Source: Armatimonadota bacterium (GTDB lineage Bacteria; Armatimonadota; Fimbriimonadia; Fimbriimonadales; Fimbriimonadaceae). Taken from it: a stretch of 64,000 nucleotides of DNA. The notes beneath the pieces are model-generated. The model was not told the origin of the DNA. It worked only from the letters and a program-made list of their open reading frames with translations, and ran no database searches. The position numbers were made by a program, and so were the translations under genes. The stretch spans positions 1,149,805 through 1,213,804 of the forward strand of contig JBAXHT010000001.1 of the NCBI GenBank assembly GCA_037138755.1. The letters are read 5' to 3'. Shown here piece by piece: positions 21,389-29,600 of the stretch (position 1 is its first letter; each line of letters opens with the position of its first letter).

Positions 21389-22265
21389 AGTGATTCTCTG
21401 GCTTTGTCTAGGGGTCGGACTCTACTTTGGGATGTGCTACAAGCTGGCCGACGGCTTGATTCATATGCCCAGATCCCATCCCGAGAAGCCATCTGAGTTT
21501 GCCGTCTGGCAACCCGTCAAAGATGTGAACGCCTGGGTGACTCCTTCAATCCTTGACGGGAAGCGAGAGACCGTCTTCGTCCTCTGTCACGGCCTAGGCG
21601 GAAATCGTGGTTACTACGCCAACACCGGCCTCGAGCTCCAAAAGCGCGGCTACCAGGTCGTTATATTGCCAATGACGGGCCAAGACGACAACCCCTCCGA
21701 AACCGTCGGCTTCGGCCCGGCTGAGTCCGAACTCATCCGCCAAACAGTCCGTGCCCTTAAGGCCGAGCGGACCATTCTCGTCGGCTGCTCGCTGGGCGGA
21801 GCCGCCGCCTGGCTCGCCTCGGATGAGCCTGGTGTGAGTGCCGTGGTTTCAGATTCTGCCTTTGCGCGATTGGACGAGGCTTGCGAAGCATGGCTCAAAA
21901 AAGACCTCCCCTACGGCAACATCCTCCTCCGCCCCGTGATCTGGTTCGGCACGGCGAGGGTTGGGGTTAAGCCCAGCGAGGTGAACCCGGTAGATACCGC
22001 TAAAAAATGGATGATTTGGGGTGCACAGATCAGCGAACTTGATGAGAAAGGCAAACCAATGGGCACACCGAACCTCCGTAGGCCAGCCCTCGTCATCCAC
22101 GGCGCCGAGGACCGTCTTTTCGGCAAATCCAACGCTGAAGCGTTGGCCAAAGCCGCCGAAGCCGACCTATGGATCGTCCCCGACAAAGGCCATGCTCAAC
22201 CCGTCGATGATCCCGGGTATGTAGATCGGCTCATCAAGCTAGCGAATTCGACAGCTGCAAGCTAA
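21354..22265 (+). CDS. membrane-anchored alpha/beta hydrolase
   Basis: The 303-residue product starts with a basic stretch and one membrane segment (VILWLCLGVGLYFGMCY). An alpha/beta-hydrolase fold follows: the HGLGGN oxyanion region, the nucleophile elbow VGCSLGG (Ser about residue 145), the acid in HGAEDRLFG and the His in DKGHAQPVDD. It most resembles prolyl-oligopeptidase-like or FrsA/BAAT-type hydrolases; the substrate is unknown. The ATG lies 35 nt inside folD, which keeps the membrane anchor. It ends 4 nt inside the convergent regulator gene. Confidence 0.85.
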   Translation: MQLQRRKKRFRKVILWLCLGVGLYFGMCYKLADGLIHMPRSHPEKPSEFAVWQPVKDVNAWVTPSILDGKRETVFVLCHGLGGNRGYYANTGLELQKRGYQVVILPMTGQDDNPSETVGFGPAESELIRQTVRALKAERTILVGCSLGGAAAWLASDEPGVSAVVSDSAFARLDEACEAWLKKDLPYGNILLRPVIWFGTARVGVKPSEVNPVDTAKKWMIWGAQISELDEKGKPMGTPNLRRPALVIHGAEDRLFGKSNAEALAKAAEADLWIVPDKGHAQPVDDPGYVDRLIKLANSTAAS

Positions 22266-22984
22266 CATTCCTCATCCTCTCGAATCGCTTCCAGCTCCTC
22301 CGCCGACTCCATCCAAACCATGAGCAATTTCGTTGGCTCATCCGGATGTTGGGACGGCAAAGCTGACTCGTAGCGGTGCCGATGACGCGAAAAGAAGATC
22401 ATCGAGTCTCCGGGCTGCAGCATAATGACCTCTTTCGCAAGCGTCACCTTCAGAAGTCCTTGAAGGCAATAGACGTACTCCTCACCCGAATGGCGGAACC
22501 CCTCAATGTCCTGGTCGCCGTAGAGCTCCATCATCGCCGCCTCCAGTTTTCCGCCCCTCAAAGCGCAATTCGAGTTCTGCAGGAAGCCGCTGACAAAACC
22601 CAAGTTCCCGAGGCGCTTTCGTTCAGTAGCACTCTCGACTTTGGCAAAGTCGACTACGGTGCTGGGCGCCTTCTGTTTTCGAAATGCCACCCCCCAGTCT
22701 TCATCCGACCGCCGATGAATCCGGTAGTCGCGATCCCAATCCTCGCTTACGACCATGAGGTTCGGAATGACGGTCTGAAGCGCCACGCAAAGCCGGTCCA
22801 GCGCATCTTCTGAAATCGGCTCGCCTCTCTCAATCCTCATCAAGGTCGTCTTGCTGATTCTCGCCCGAGCAGAAAGCGCCCGAATCGAGAGTCCGCGCGA
22901 CTCTCTAAGGTGCCGGATGCGCGGACCTGCGATCCTAGCTGCCTCTTCGACGTTTTCGTACCCTCTCCAACTTAATTTCGGCAT
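22262..22984 (-). CDS. XRE-family transcriptional regulator with cupin domain
   Basis: From the ATG at 22984 the product is 240 residues. An N-terminal HTH_3 domain (RHLRESRGLSIRALSARARI, then SKTTLMRIERGE) is followed by a C-terminal cupin barrel with EEYVYCLQG and LQPGDSMIFFSRHRHRY. Regulators of this build sense small molecules via the cupin. A GTG at 23011 would add 9 residues. Two palindromes, at 23020-23039 and 23050-23078, lie directly upstream and are candidate operators. The lipoprotein gene at 23171 is divergent and could be a target. Confidence 0.87.
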   Translation of the reverse strand: MPKLSWRGYENVEEAARIAGPRIRHLRESRGLSIRALSARARISKTTLMRIERGEPISEDALDRLCVALQTVIPNLMVVSEDWDRDYRIHRRSDEDWGVAFRKQKAPSTVVDFAKVESATERKRLGNLGFVSGFLQNSNCALRGGKLEAAMMELYGDQDIEGFRHSGEEYVYCLQGLLKVTLAKEVIMLQPGDSMIFFSRHRHRYESALPSQHPDEPTKLLMVWMESAEELEAIREDEEC

Positions 22985-23019
22985 CTTCTTATTACTCTGG
23001 CTGGTGCGCACCCGGATTG

Positions 23020-23039
23020 GTTTAGCGAAAACTCTAAAC
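23020..23039. promoter_or_regulatory. palindrome upstream of the XRE-cupin gene, candidate operator
   Basis: GTTTAG and CTAAAC form a perfect 6-bp inverted repeat with an 8-nt centre, 36 nt before the regulator ATG. The spacing and size suit an XRE dimer, but this is inferred. Confidence 0.4.
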
Positions 23040-23049
23040 GTTCCTAACC

Positions 23050-23078
23050 ATGACCCAAATCCTGCCGGATTGGGTCAT
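23050..23078. promoter_or_regulatory. second palindrome in the divergent intergenic region
   Basis: ATGACCCAAATCC and GGATTGGGTCAT are complementary apart from one extra A, with a 4-nt centre. It lies between the regulator and the divergent lipoprotein gene. It could be an operator or an RNA hairpin. Confidence 0.4.
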
Positions 23079-23170
23079 TTTGAACCCAAGTTTGCTCCAC
23101 AATAGGGAACATATCATCCGTGAATGATAGTAGATTTTAGCAAGTCCCAGAACTTGGGGGAAGAAATCAA

Positions 23171-24061
23171 ATGAAGATTCGCACTCAATCACTTTTCGCC
23201 GTCGGCATTGCGACGGCACTAATCGGCTGCGGAGGCTCCGGCACAACTACACCGTTGGTCACACTCGACAAAAGCTCAGCCCGAGCTGCCGTCAAAGAAG
23301 CGGCTGGTTCGGTTCAGTCCGTCAAGTCTTCCAATGCAAAGCTCGCCAGAGAGGCAAGCTCCAAACTCTCACTCCAGTCGAGAGAACACGACGGCGACGG
23401 AGAGCAGGAAGGAGGCGGAGGAACCGAAGGCGGTAACCCGAACGGAATTTGGTACAAGACAACCAAGGAGGAGTATGGTTTTGCTAATGGTAACGAGTTT
23501 CGGAGTGTTTTTGAAGGCGACATGTTCTCCGATGCCGAACATATTAACAAAATTGGCTACCAGAACAACTATGTCCGCTATGAGGATGTGGTTGGGTTCA
23601 ACGAAACCGACTATCACTTCACGAGCGGGATATACGCTCCAAATCGGTACAAATCGAGCACAATGCTCAACCCCATTTCCGGTAAGTCGTCATACGAGAC
23701 CCTGATTATCGACAAGGGAGATGATGGGAAAATCTATGAAACCATCTCAAAGTTCAAGCAGGAGAGCTGGGAATCGAAGACCGAATTCGAGATTTCGTTC
23801 TCAGTCGGAGGTAGCCGCTACATCTTTATCGGTTCGGTTGAAGACAACGGCGTTGTTCAATCCAGCTGGACAAACTCGCTCGGTTACAAGATCAATTGGA
23901 GAGTCAACCAAGACGGATCTGGTTCCATAAGGCTCGAAAACGCCAACAACCCCCTCTGCCCTGCAACTGGTGAGTACGGAGTCGACGGAAAAGGCACACT
24001 GACCTTCGCCGATGGAACACAAGAAGCGTTCGACATGAATGCCGAAAACTTCTGGCAATAA
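23171..24061 (+). CDS. hypothetical lipoprotein
   Basis: The 296-residue product has a lipoprotein signal with the lipobox LIGC (Cys 20) and a Gly/Ser spacer. A low-complexity Gly/Glu-rich linker lies at ~75-95, then a region rich in Tyr, Asn and Thr suggesting beta-strands. No family was recognised. Unlike many neighbours it has a leader: GGGGGAAG is a good Shine-Dalgarno 9 nt before the ATG, and TATCAT at about 23112-23117 may be the -10. A strong terminator follows the stop. The divergent XRE-cupin regulator may control it. Confidence 0.75.
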   Translation: MKIRTQSLFAVGIATALIGCGGSGTTTPLVTLDKSSARAAVKEAAGSVQSVKSSNAKLAREASSKLSLQSREHDGDGEQEGGGGTEGGNPNGIWYKTTKEEYGFANGNEFRSVFEGDMFSDAEHINKIGYQNNYVRYEDVVGFNETDYHFTSGIYAPNRYKSSTMLNPISGKSSYETLIIDKGDDGKIYETISKFKQESWESKTEFEISFSVGGSRYIFIGSVEDNGVVQSSWTNSLGYKINWRVNQDGSGSIRLENANNPLCPATGEYGVDGKGTLTFADGTQEAFDMNAENFWQ

Positions 24062-24089
24062 GGATTCTGAGGAGCACGACTCAGATGTC

Positions 24090-24115
24090 GCGGGGTCTTA
24101 GGGCCCCGCTTTTTT
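24090..24115 (+). terminator. rho-independent terminator
   Basis: GCGGGGTC and GGCCCCGC form an 8-bp stem (one G-T pair) with loop TTAG, followed by six Ts. It closes the 23171 lipoprotein transcript. Confidence 0.85.
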
Positions 24116-24140
24116 GTGCCAGCCGCTTGTATCTTGCACG

Positions 24141-24170
24141 TTGCATTGGGAGAGCCGACCCTCCTATACT
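24141..24170 (+). promoter_or_regulatory. leaderless-type promoter of the GH29 gene
   Basis: TTGCAT at 24141-24146, an 18-nt spacer and TATACT at 24165-24170, with the ATG 6 nt further on. There is no Shine-Dalgarno. Confidence 0.6.
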
Positions 24171-24176
24171 TGCCAA

Positions 24177-27161
24177 ATGGTTCGCGCTGCTGCCGTTGCC
24201 TGCTTCCTCCTTTCGATTGCCATGTCCACTGCCCAAACCCGACCCACTCCGTCGCCCCGTCAGCTCGCATGGCACAAGATGGAGTACTACGGCTTCGTCC
24301 ACTTTGGTCCAAACACGTTCAGCGGAAAAGAGTGGGGTGAAGGCAACGAGGACCCGCGCAGCTTTAACCCGACCCAACTTGACACTCGCCAGTGGGCGAA
24401 GACGTTCAAGAAAGCCGGGATGAAGGGCGTCATTCTGACCGCCAAGCACCACGACGGGTTTTGCCTCTGGCCAAGCAAGTTCTCCACCCACACTGTCGCC
24501 CAATCCCCACTCAAGCGAGACGTACTTAAAGAACTCTCTCAAGCTTGCAAAGCCGAGGGACTCAAACTCGGTGTCTACCTGTCGCCTTGGGATCGAAACC
24601 ACCCAACCTACGGCACCGACAAGTACAACGATACGTTTGTCGGCATGCTCGAAGAAGTCCTAGGCAACTACGGTGAAGTTTTTGAAGTCTGGTTCGACGG
24701 AGCCAACGGCGAGGGCGCAAACGGCAAAAAGCAGGTTTACGACTGGAAGCGGTACATCGACACCGTCCGCCGACTCCAGCCCAAGGCCGTGATCTTCTCC
24801 GACGCGGGCCCCGACGTCCGCTGGGTCGGAAACGAATCCGGAAAGAGCCCGAGCACCAACTGGGCAACCATCAACCGCAGCCGCTACGTCCCGGGTACGT
24901 CGCTCTACAAAGAACTCGGCGAAGGTGACCCGAACGGCACCGATTGGGTGCCAAGCGAGTGCGACGTGAGCATCCGACCAGGTTGGTTTTGGCGTGAATC
25001 CGAAAACGCAAAGGTCAAGAGCGCCACCGATCTGGAGAACCTGTTCTATCAATCCGTCGGTAACGGCTCCTCCTTTCTCCTCAACGTTCCACCCGATACC
25101 AGAGGTCTCATTCATGAAAATGACGTCAAGTCTTTGCTCGGACTAAGGGCCAAACTCGACAAGACCTTCAAAACCCCGCTCAGTGCTCCAATCAAGGTAG
25201 AAGACACTAAATCCCTCTCAATCAACTTCAAAAAACCCACACTCATCGACCGAATCGAGCTGAACGAGGAAATCGCCAAGGGGCAAACCATCGCCCAATT
25301 TGACGTCAAGGGCCAAGTTAATGGCAAGTGGGAATCCCTCGCCACCGGAACGACCATCGGCAACAAGCGCCTCTTCCGCGTCGTTCCGACGACGGTCACT
25401 TCGCTCAAACTCACGGTGGAAAAAGCGTACGGGGCACCGATCATCTCTAGCTTCCGTGCCTTCAACAGCGGCGAGCAAAGCTTTATGACCGAAAGCAAAG
25501 CCCAAAAAGACGCCCGAATGGCGTGGTGGCGCGATGCTCGTTTTGGGATGTTCATCCACTGGGGACTTTACTCAGTCCCCGCCGGAACTTGGAACGGCAA
25601 GGAGTACGGAGGCGCATCCGAGTGGCTCATCAACTCGGCACAGATCAAAATCAAAGACTGGGAGCCGCTCCAAAAGCAGTTCAATCCGGTCAACTTCAAC
25701 GCGAAAGAAATTGTCAGGGTTGCCCGAGCGGCGGGAATGAAGTACATCGTCATAACCAGTAAGCACCACGAAGGATTCGCCATGTGGCCGACCAAAGAAG
25801 GCACTTGGGACATCGGACACACTCAGTTCAAACGCGATCCCCTGAAGGAGCTCAGCGACGAGTGCAAAAGGCAGGGCATCAAATTCTGCACATACCATTC
25901 GATTCTCGACTGGCACCACCCTGACCACACCCCCCGCGAGAAGTACGACCTTCGGCCAGAAGTCAAAGCGGATTTTGAAAGGTATGTTCGGTATCTGAAG
26001 GCGCAGCTCAAGGAAGTGGTCACCCGCTACAACCCTGCAGTCATGTGGTTCGACGGTGAGTGGCTGAACACCTGGAACCACGAGCGCGGAGTTGACCTGT
26101 ACAACTACGTCCGCGGTCTCAAACCCGACATCATCATCAACAACCGCGTCGACACCGGTCGCGCCGGAATGAGTGGCCTCTCTGCCTCCGGCTTCGCTGG
26201 AGATTTCGGTACCCCCGAGCAAGAAATCCCCGCCGATGGTCTCAGCATCGACTGGGAAAGCTGCATGACGATGAACGGCTCATGGGGCTACCACGCGGGG
26301 GATAACAACTGGAAATCTGCCGACACTCTCATTTTCAACCTGGTGGACTGCGCCTCAAAAGGCGGCAATTACCTTCTCAACGTCGGTCCTACCGCCCTCG
26401 GAGAAATCCCGCCCGCTAGCGTCGAAAGGTTGGAGGCGGTAGGGAAGTGGCTGCATCTAAACGGCGAAGCCATCTACGGAACCCAGGCGTCTCCGTTTGC
26501 CAAACCCCTGAGTTGGGGGCGGGTAACCCGAAAGGGCAACACGCTCTATTGCACGGTTTTTGATAAGAACGCTTTCCAAATCGAACTCCCCGGACTCCAG
26601 ACTCCGATCAAGTCGGCAAAATTGCTCGGCTCGGGTAAGTCGCTTCCGATCATTGACGGTCTGGCAAGCCCCCTCATTGAAGTGCCTGCTGAGATCAAAG
26701 AACCGGTCGTCATCAAAGTCGAACTCGAGGGCGAGCCGAGCATCGTCAAAGTTCTCCCCCAGCAAAACCTAAATGGCTCCTTCACCTTCCTCGCCGCCGA
26801 TGCAACTATCAACGGCACGACAGCCAAGTTCGAGGACGCCAAAAAAGCCATCGGATTCTGGACCAACCAGACCGACAGCGTCTTCTGGGACATCAACATC
26901 GTCCGCCCAGGCAAGTACAAACTCCAACTCGAATACGCCTGCGAAGCCGGCAGCGAAGGCTCCCTGTGCTCCCTCCTGAGCGGTGATATCGAAACCCAGT
27001 TCACAATTGCGAGCACTGGTGGCTGGTCAACATTCAAAACCCTCGACCTCGGAGAAGTGAACCTCACCAAAACGGGCAAAACCCGGTTCGAAGCCAAGGT
27101 GCGAATGATGCCCAAAGGTGCGGTGATGAATCTGAAGTCAATAAAGTTAATAACACCTTAA
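24177..27161 (+). CDS. secreted protein with two tandem GH29 (alpha-L-fucosidase) domains
   Basis: The 994-residue product has a signal peptide (MVRAAAVACFLLSIAMSTAQ) and two GH29 catalytic modules in one chain. Module 1 (~25-330) has FVHFGPNTFSGKEWGEG, TAKHHDGFCLWPS and the nucleophile motif VWFDGANG (Asp ~174). A discoidin-like segment (~345-445) follows. Module 2 (~460-790) has ARFGMFIHWGLYSVPAG, TSKHHEGFAMWPT and VMWFDGEW (Asp ~626). The end is beta-sandwich. The two modules differ in sequence, so this is an old fusion of two GH29 subfamilies. It probably removes fucose from glycans in the periplasm or outside. The ATG at 24177 was chosen because an earlier in-frame start lies in the preceding terminator. 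Confidence 0.9.
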   Translation: MVRAAAVACFLLSIAMSTAQTRPTPSPRQLAWHKMEYYGFVHFGPNTFSGKEWGEGNEDPRSFNPTQLDTRQWAKTFKKAGMKGVILTAKHHDGFCLWPSKFSTHTVAQSPLKRDVLKELSQACKAEGLKLGVYLSPWDRNHPTYGTDKYNDTFVGMLEEVLGNYGEVFEVWFDGANGEGANGKKQVYDWKRYIDTVRRLQPKAVIFSDAGPDVRWVGNESGKSPSTNWATINRSRYVPGTSLYKELGEGDPNGTDWVPSECDVSIRPGWFWRESENAKVKSATDLENLFYQSVGNGSSFLLNVPPDTRGLIHENDVKSLLGLRAKLDKTFKTPLSAPIKVEDTKSLSINFKKPTLIDRIELNEEIAKGQTIAQFDVKGQVNGKWESLATGTTIGNKRLFRVVPTTVTSLKLTVEKAYGAPIISSFRAFNSGEQSFMTESKAQKDARMAWWRDARFGMFIHWGLYSVPAGTWNGKEYGGASEWLINSAQIKIKDWEPLQKQFNPVNFNAKEIVRVARAAGMKYIVITSKHHEGFAMWPTKEGTWDIGHTQFKRDPLKELSDECKRQGIKFCTYHSILDWHHPDHTPREKYDLRPEVKADFERYVRYLKAQLKEVVTRYNPAVMWFDGEWLNTWNHERGVDLYNYVRGLKPDIIINNRVDTGRAGMSGLSASGFAGDFGTPEQEIPADGLSIDWESCMTMNGSWGYHAGDNNWKSADTLIFNLVDCASKGGNYLLNVGPTALGEIPPASVERLEAVGKWLHLNGEAIYGTQASPFAKPLSWGRVTRKGNTLYCTVFDKNAFQIELPGLQTPIKSAKLLGSGKSLPIIDGLASPLIEVPAEIKEPVVIKVELEGEPSIVKVLPQQNLNGSFTFLAADATINGTTAKFEDAKKAIGFWTNQTDSVFWDINIVRPGKYKLQLEYACEAGSEGSLCSLLSGDIETQFTIASTGGWSTFKTLDLGEVNLTKTGKTRFEAKVRMMPKGAVMNLKSIKLITP

Positions 27162-27205
27162 CATCCCGTTCCCAATTCCAGCCGTAACCACGATTGAAGG
27201 TCAAA

Positions 27206-28018
27206 ATGGATAACAACCAAGCCCTCATCGCCTCAATCGAGGCATTCGACATCGACGGCGGACAAGTCCAAACATCGTTCGCCGATCGCCTTGCCAAAGA
27301 GCAAGGCTGGACTCCCGAGTTCACCCAGCGGGTCATCCTCGAGTACAAGCGCTTTGTCGCCCTCGCCATGATCTCCAAGACACCGGTTACTCCCTCGCTC
27401 ATTGTCGACGAAGCCTGGCACCTCCACCTCGTCTACACCCGCTCCTACTGGGAGCGCTTCATGCCGATGCTCCCGCGGCCGCTCCACCACGAGCCGACTA
27501 AAGGGGGAGAATCCGAAGACACCAAACACAAAACCCAGTTTGGATCGACGCTCGAACTCTACCGGCAAACCTTTGGTGAGGACGCACCGGCAGATATATG
27601 GCGTGGCAAACTCCCTCAAAAGCCAGAAGCTCCGAAGGCTGGAGTGCGGGCCAAACTAGTCTGGGCAACGCTCCTAACGGGAAGTGCCGCTGCTCTCGTC
27701 GGGTGCACAGCCCTAGCTCAAACCGGATCTCCTGCCAGCCTCGTCCCTCTGCTCTTCATCGGAGGAGTTGTGGTGATCATCGTGATTATCGCTGCAGTGA
27801 CATCCGATCAACAACGCCGTAAGAACGGCAACTGTAGCACCAGCGGCGGAGGTTGCTCGTCAACCACCGGAGCCGATTCTGGCGGCCACGGTCACTCGGG
27901 TCACTGCAGTGGCGGCGGCCACTGCTCCGGCGGACACGGCGGCGGTGACGGCGGCTCGGGCGGAGGAGACGGTGGCGAAGGAGGCTGCGGAGGTGGAGGT
28001 TGTGGAGGAGGCGACTAA
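27206..28018 (+). CDS. membrane protein with Cys/His/Gly-rich C-terminal tail
   Basis: The 270-residue protein has three parts. The N-terminal ~150 residues contain the motif VDEAWHLHLVYTRSYWERF, seen in bacterial glycine-rich-domain-like proteins. Two hydrophobic segments lie at about 148-170 and 178-200. The last ~65 residues are nearly all Gly, Cys, His, Ser and Asp (for example GHSGHCSGGGHCSGGHGGG), with several CSGG and HC pairs that could bind metal. The start ATG at 27206 has AAGG 7 nt upstream; a TTG 12 nt earlier is less likely. No enzyme function can be assigned. Confidence 0.75.
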   Translation: MDNNQALIASIEAFDIDGGQVQTSFADRLAKEQGWTPEFTQRVILEYKRFVALAMISKTPVTPSLIVDEAWHLHLVYTRSYWERFMPMLPRPLHHEPTKGGESEDTKHKTQFGSTLELYRQTFGEDAPADIWRGKLPQKPEAPKAGVRAKLVWATLLTGSAAALVGCTALAQTGSPASLVPLLFIGGVVVIIVIIAAVTSDQQRRKNGNCSTSGGGCSSTTGADSGGHGHSGHCSGGGHCSGGHGGGDGGSGGGDGGEGGCGGGGCGGGD

Positions 28019-28021
28019 CCC

Positions 28022-28096
28022 CACTGGGACCGCAGGTCGAAGATCCCGATGAAGTTGGGGCGTTTCGCCTGCCGAGCGAGGGCAGCGAGGCTTCAA
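28022..28096. repeat. REP-like intergenic repeat, copy 1
   Basis: It starts CACTGGGACCGCAGG and ends GGCAGCGAGGCTTCAA. The same start and end blocks occur at 46989-47040 (CACTGGGATCGCGGG and CGCAGCGAGGCTGCAA). It fills the gap between two convergent genes. Confidence 0.55.
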
Positions 28097-29487
28097 GCCT
28101 CTAACGGTAATTCTTCAAACCCCAACCGACCTCCGTCATCCCGAATGACTTTCAAAACCCCGTCCTCCACAAACGAGTAGACCAACCCTTCCCCAAGAGC
28201 TGCTGCGACAAACGACGGTGCCGACAGTTTTGATGCACTTAACGCCGCGTCGATATTCAAAACCCCCTCCACCTTTCGAGCAAAAGAAGCGTCGAAAATC
28301 CGAACCACCGCACGTAAACTTGGCTTGATCTTTTTTGCAGATAGCCCTGTCGACAGGTTTGTCGCATCGTTATCAGTTACTGCAATCACCGCCGAGCACC
28401 GATGAACCCCCGCTCGCTCCAGAACTTCTACCTCTCTCCCATCACCGACCAAAAAGTGAACTGAATCCGGCAACATTCGGCGATCTCGCGCGGAGGCATC
28501 GGTATCGACCGCTACCACTTCAATTCCCATGTGGCGCAGGTACTCAACCGTCCTCCGCCCAACGTTGCCGAGTCCGACCACAATAACGTGTCCGCTCGCA
28601 TTCACCCGTTGCTTACCTGCAAGTTCGTCGAACCGAGTCGAGACGATGTAATTGGTAATGATCGAATAAACAACCGCTACTCCTGCCGAGCCAAGAACCA
28701 TCATTACGCAGGTGTACAGCTTCAGAATCCAAGATTCTCTTCCCACGTTGATGTCCCCGTATCCCGTCGTCGTCAACGTCGTAACCACAAAGTACAAAGA
28801 GTCGATCAACGAAAGTTTCATTCCGAGGTGGAACACCATGATGCTCCCCATGGCGAGTAACGAAATGAGGAGGAAAGCAACTTTCAGACTCCCGGGAATC
28901 GATCCCGCAAACTGCTGAAAAGATATACGGGGTCTTGTCGCCCGCCTCGGACCTGCCGTCGCCTCTCGACGGTGCGCTACCAAATCATCTGCCAAACCGA
29001 TGTCGTCTGCTGACGGCGAGTCAGTCCGAACCAACGTGTATTGTTCCCCTCTCCACTCGAACGCTCCCAAAACACTGGGATCAAGTGCCGCCGCCGCAAA
29101 GCTTGGAGCCGCCACCATTGACATTGCAAGTGTTCGATCAATGCCCGACTCGCGGTGCAACCTCGCGGCAAGGGTCTGATCGCCGAGTCGAATCACAACT
29201 CGGCAAGTCGCCCCACTTTCCACTGCGTCCATTGCGATCTCCAAGTTCGCCAAATCCGAACTGGTCACCGCCAACAGCGCCCGAGCTTCCGAAAGTCCGG
29301 CTAATCGCAAAGAATCGATGTCGCGCGCATCTGCAATCTGAACTATAGCCCCAGCCTCCTGGGCGATCTTCTTAAACCCGCGCTTATCCTCAGTCGTCAC
29401 CACCGTAACCGGAATGCCAAGCTGCCGCAGAAGCATGGTGCACCGAAACCCCACCTGCCCCAACCCGCAAACAATTACATGCGCCAT
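28093..29487 (-). CDS. potassium channel with two RCK (TrkA-N) domains
   Basis: The 464-residue product has the order RCK-N domain (VIVCGLGQVGFRCTMLL, residues 3-19), a 2-TM pore module (~205-285) with the selectivity filter TTTGYGD, and a second RCK-N domain (VIVVGLGNVGRRTVEYL, ~300-316) followed by a TrkA-C-like tail. The dinucleotide-binding GxGxxG motif is intact in both. The RCK domains probably gate the channel with NAD(H) or nucleotides; an RCK domain on each side of the pore is unusual. It is divergent from rpoN. Confidence 0.88.
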   Translation of the reverse strand: MAHVIVCGLGQVGFRCTMLLRQLGIPVTVVTTEDKRGFKKIAQEAGAIVQIADARDIDSLRLAGLSEARALLAVTSSDLANLEIAMDAVESGATCRVVIRLGDQTLAARLHRESGIDRTLAMSMVAAPSFAAAALDPSVLGAFEWRGEQYTLVRTDSPSADDIGLADDLVAHRREATAGPRRATRPRISFQQFAGSIPGSLKVAFLLISLLAMGSIMVFHLGMKLSLIDSLYFVVTTLTTTGYGDINVGRESWILKLYTCVMMVLGSAGVAVVYSIITNYIVSTRFDELAGKQRVNASGHVIVVGLGNVGRRTVEYLRHMGIEVVAVDTDASARDRRMLPDSVHFLVGDGREVEVLERAGVHRCSAVIAVTDNDATNLSTGLSAKKIKPSLRAVVRIFDASFARKVEGVLNIDAALSASKLSAPSFVAAALGEGLVYSFVEDGVLKVIRDDGGRLGFEELPLEA

Positions 29488-29600
29488 GAACCTCCCAAGT
29501 CTACGCCAACCGTAACTCCAGCACCCCTACCAGGATGAACGGCACACCCAAAGTGGATTAACAAACTTGCTGCGCTGAATGGCAGTGAGGGATTTGGGCA

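Noticed and set aside
24114-24176. Earlier start for the GH29 gene
   Set aside because: It would begin in the T tract of the upstream terminator and add sequence before an otherwise normal signal peptide.
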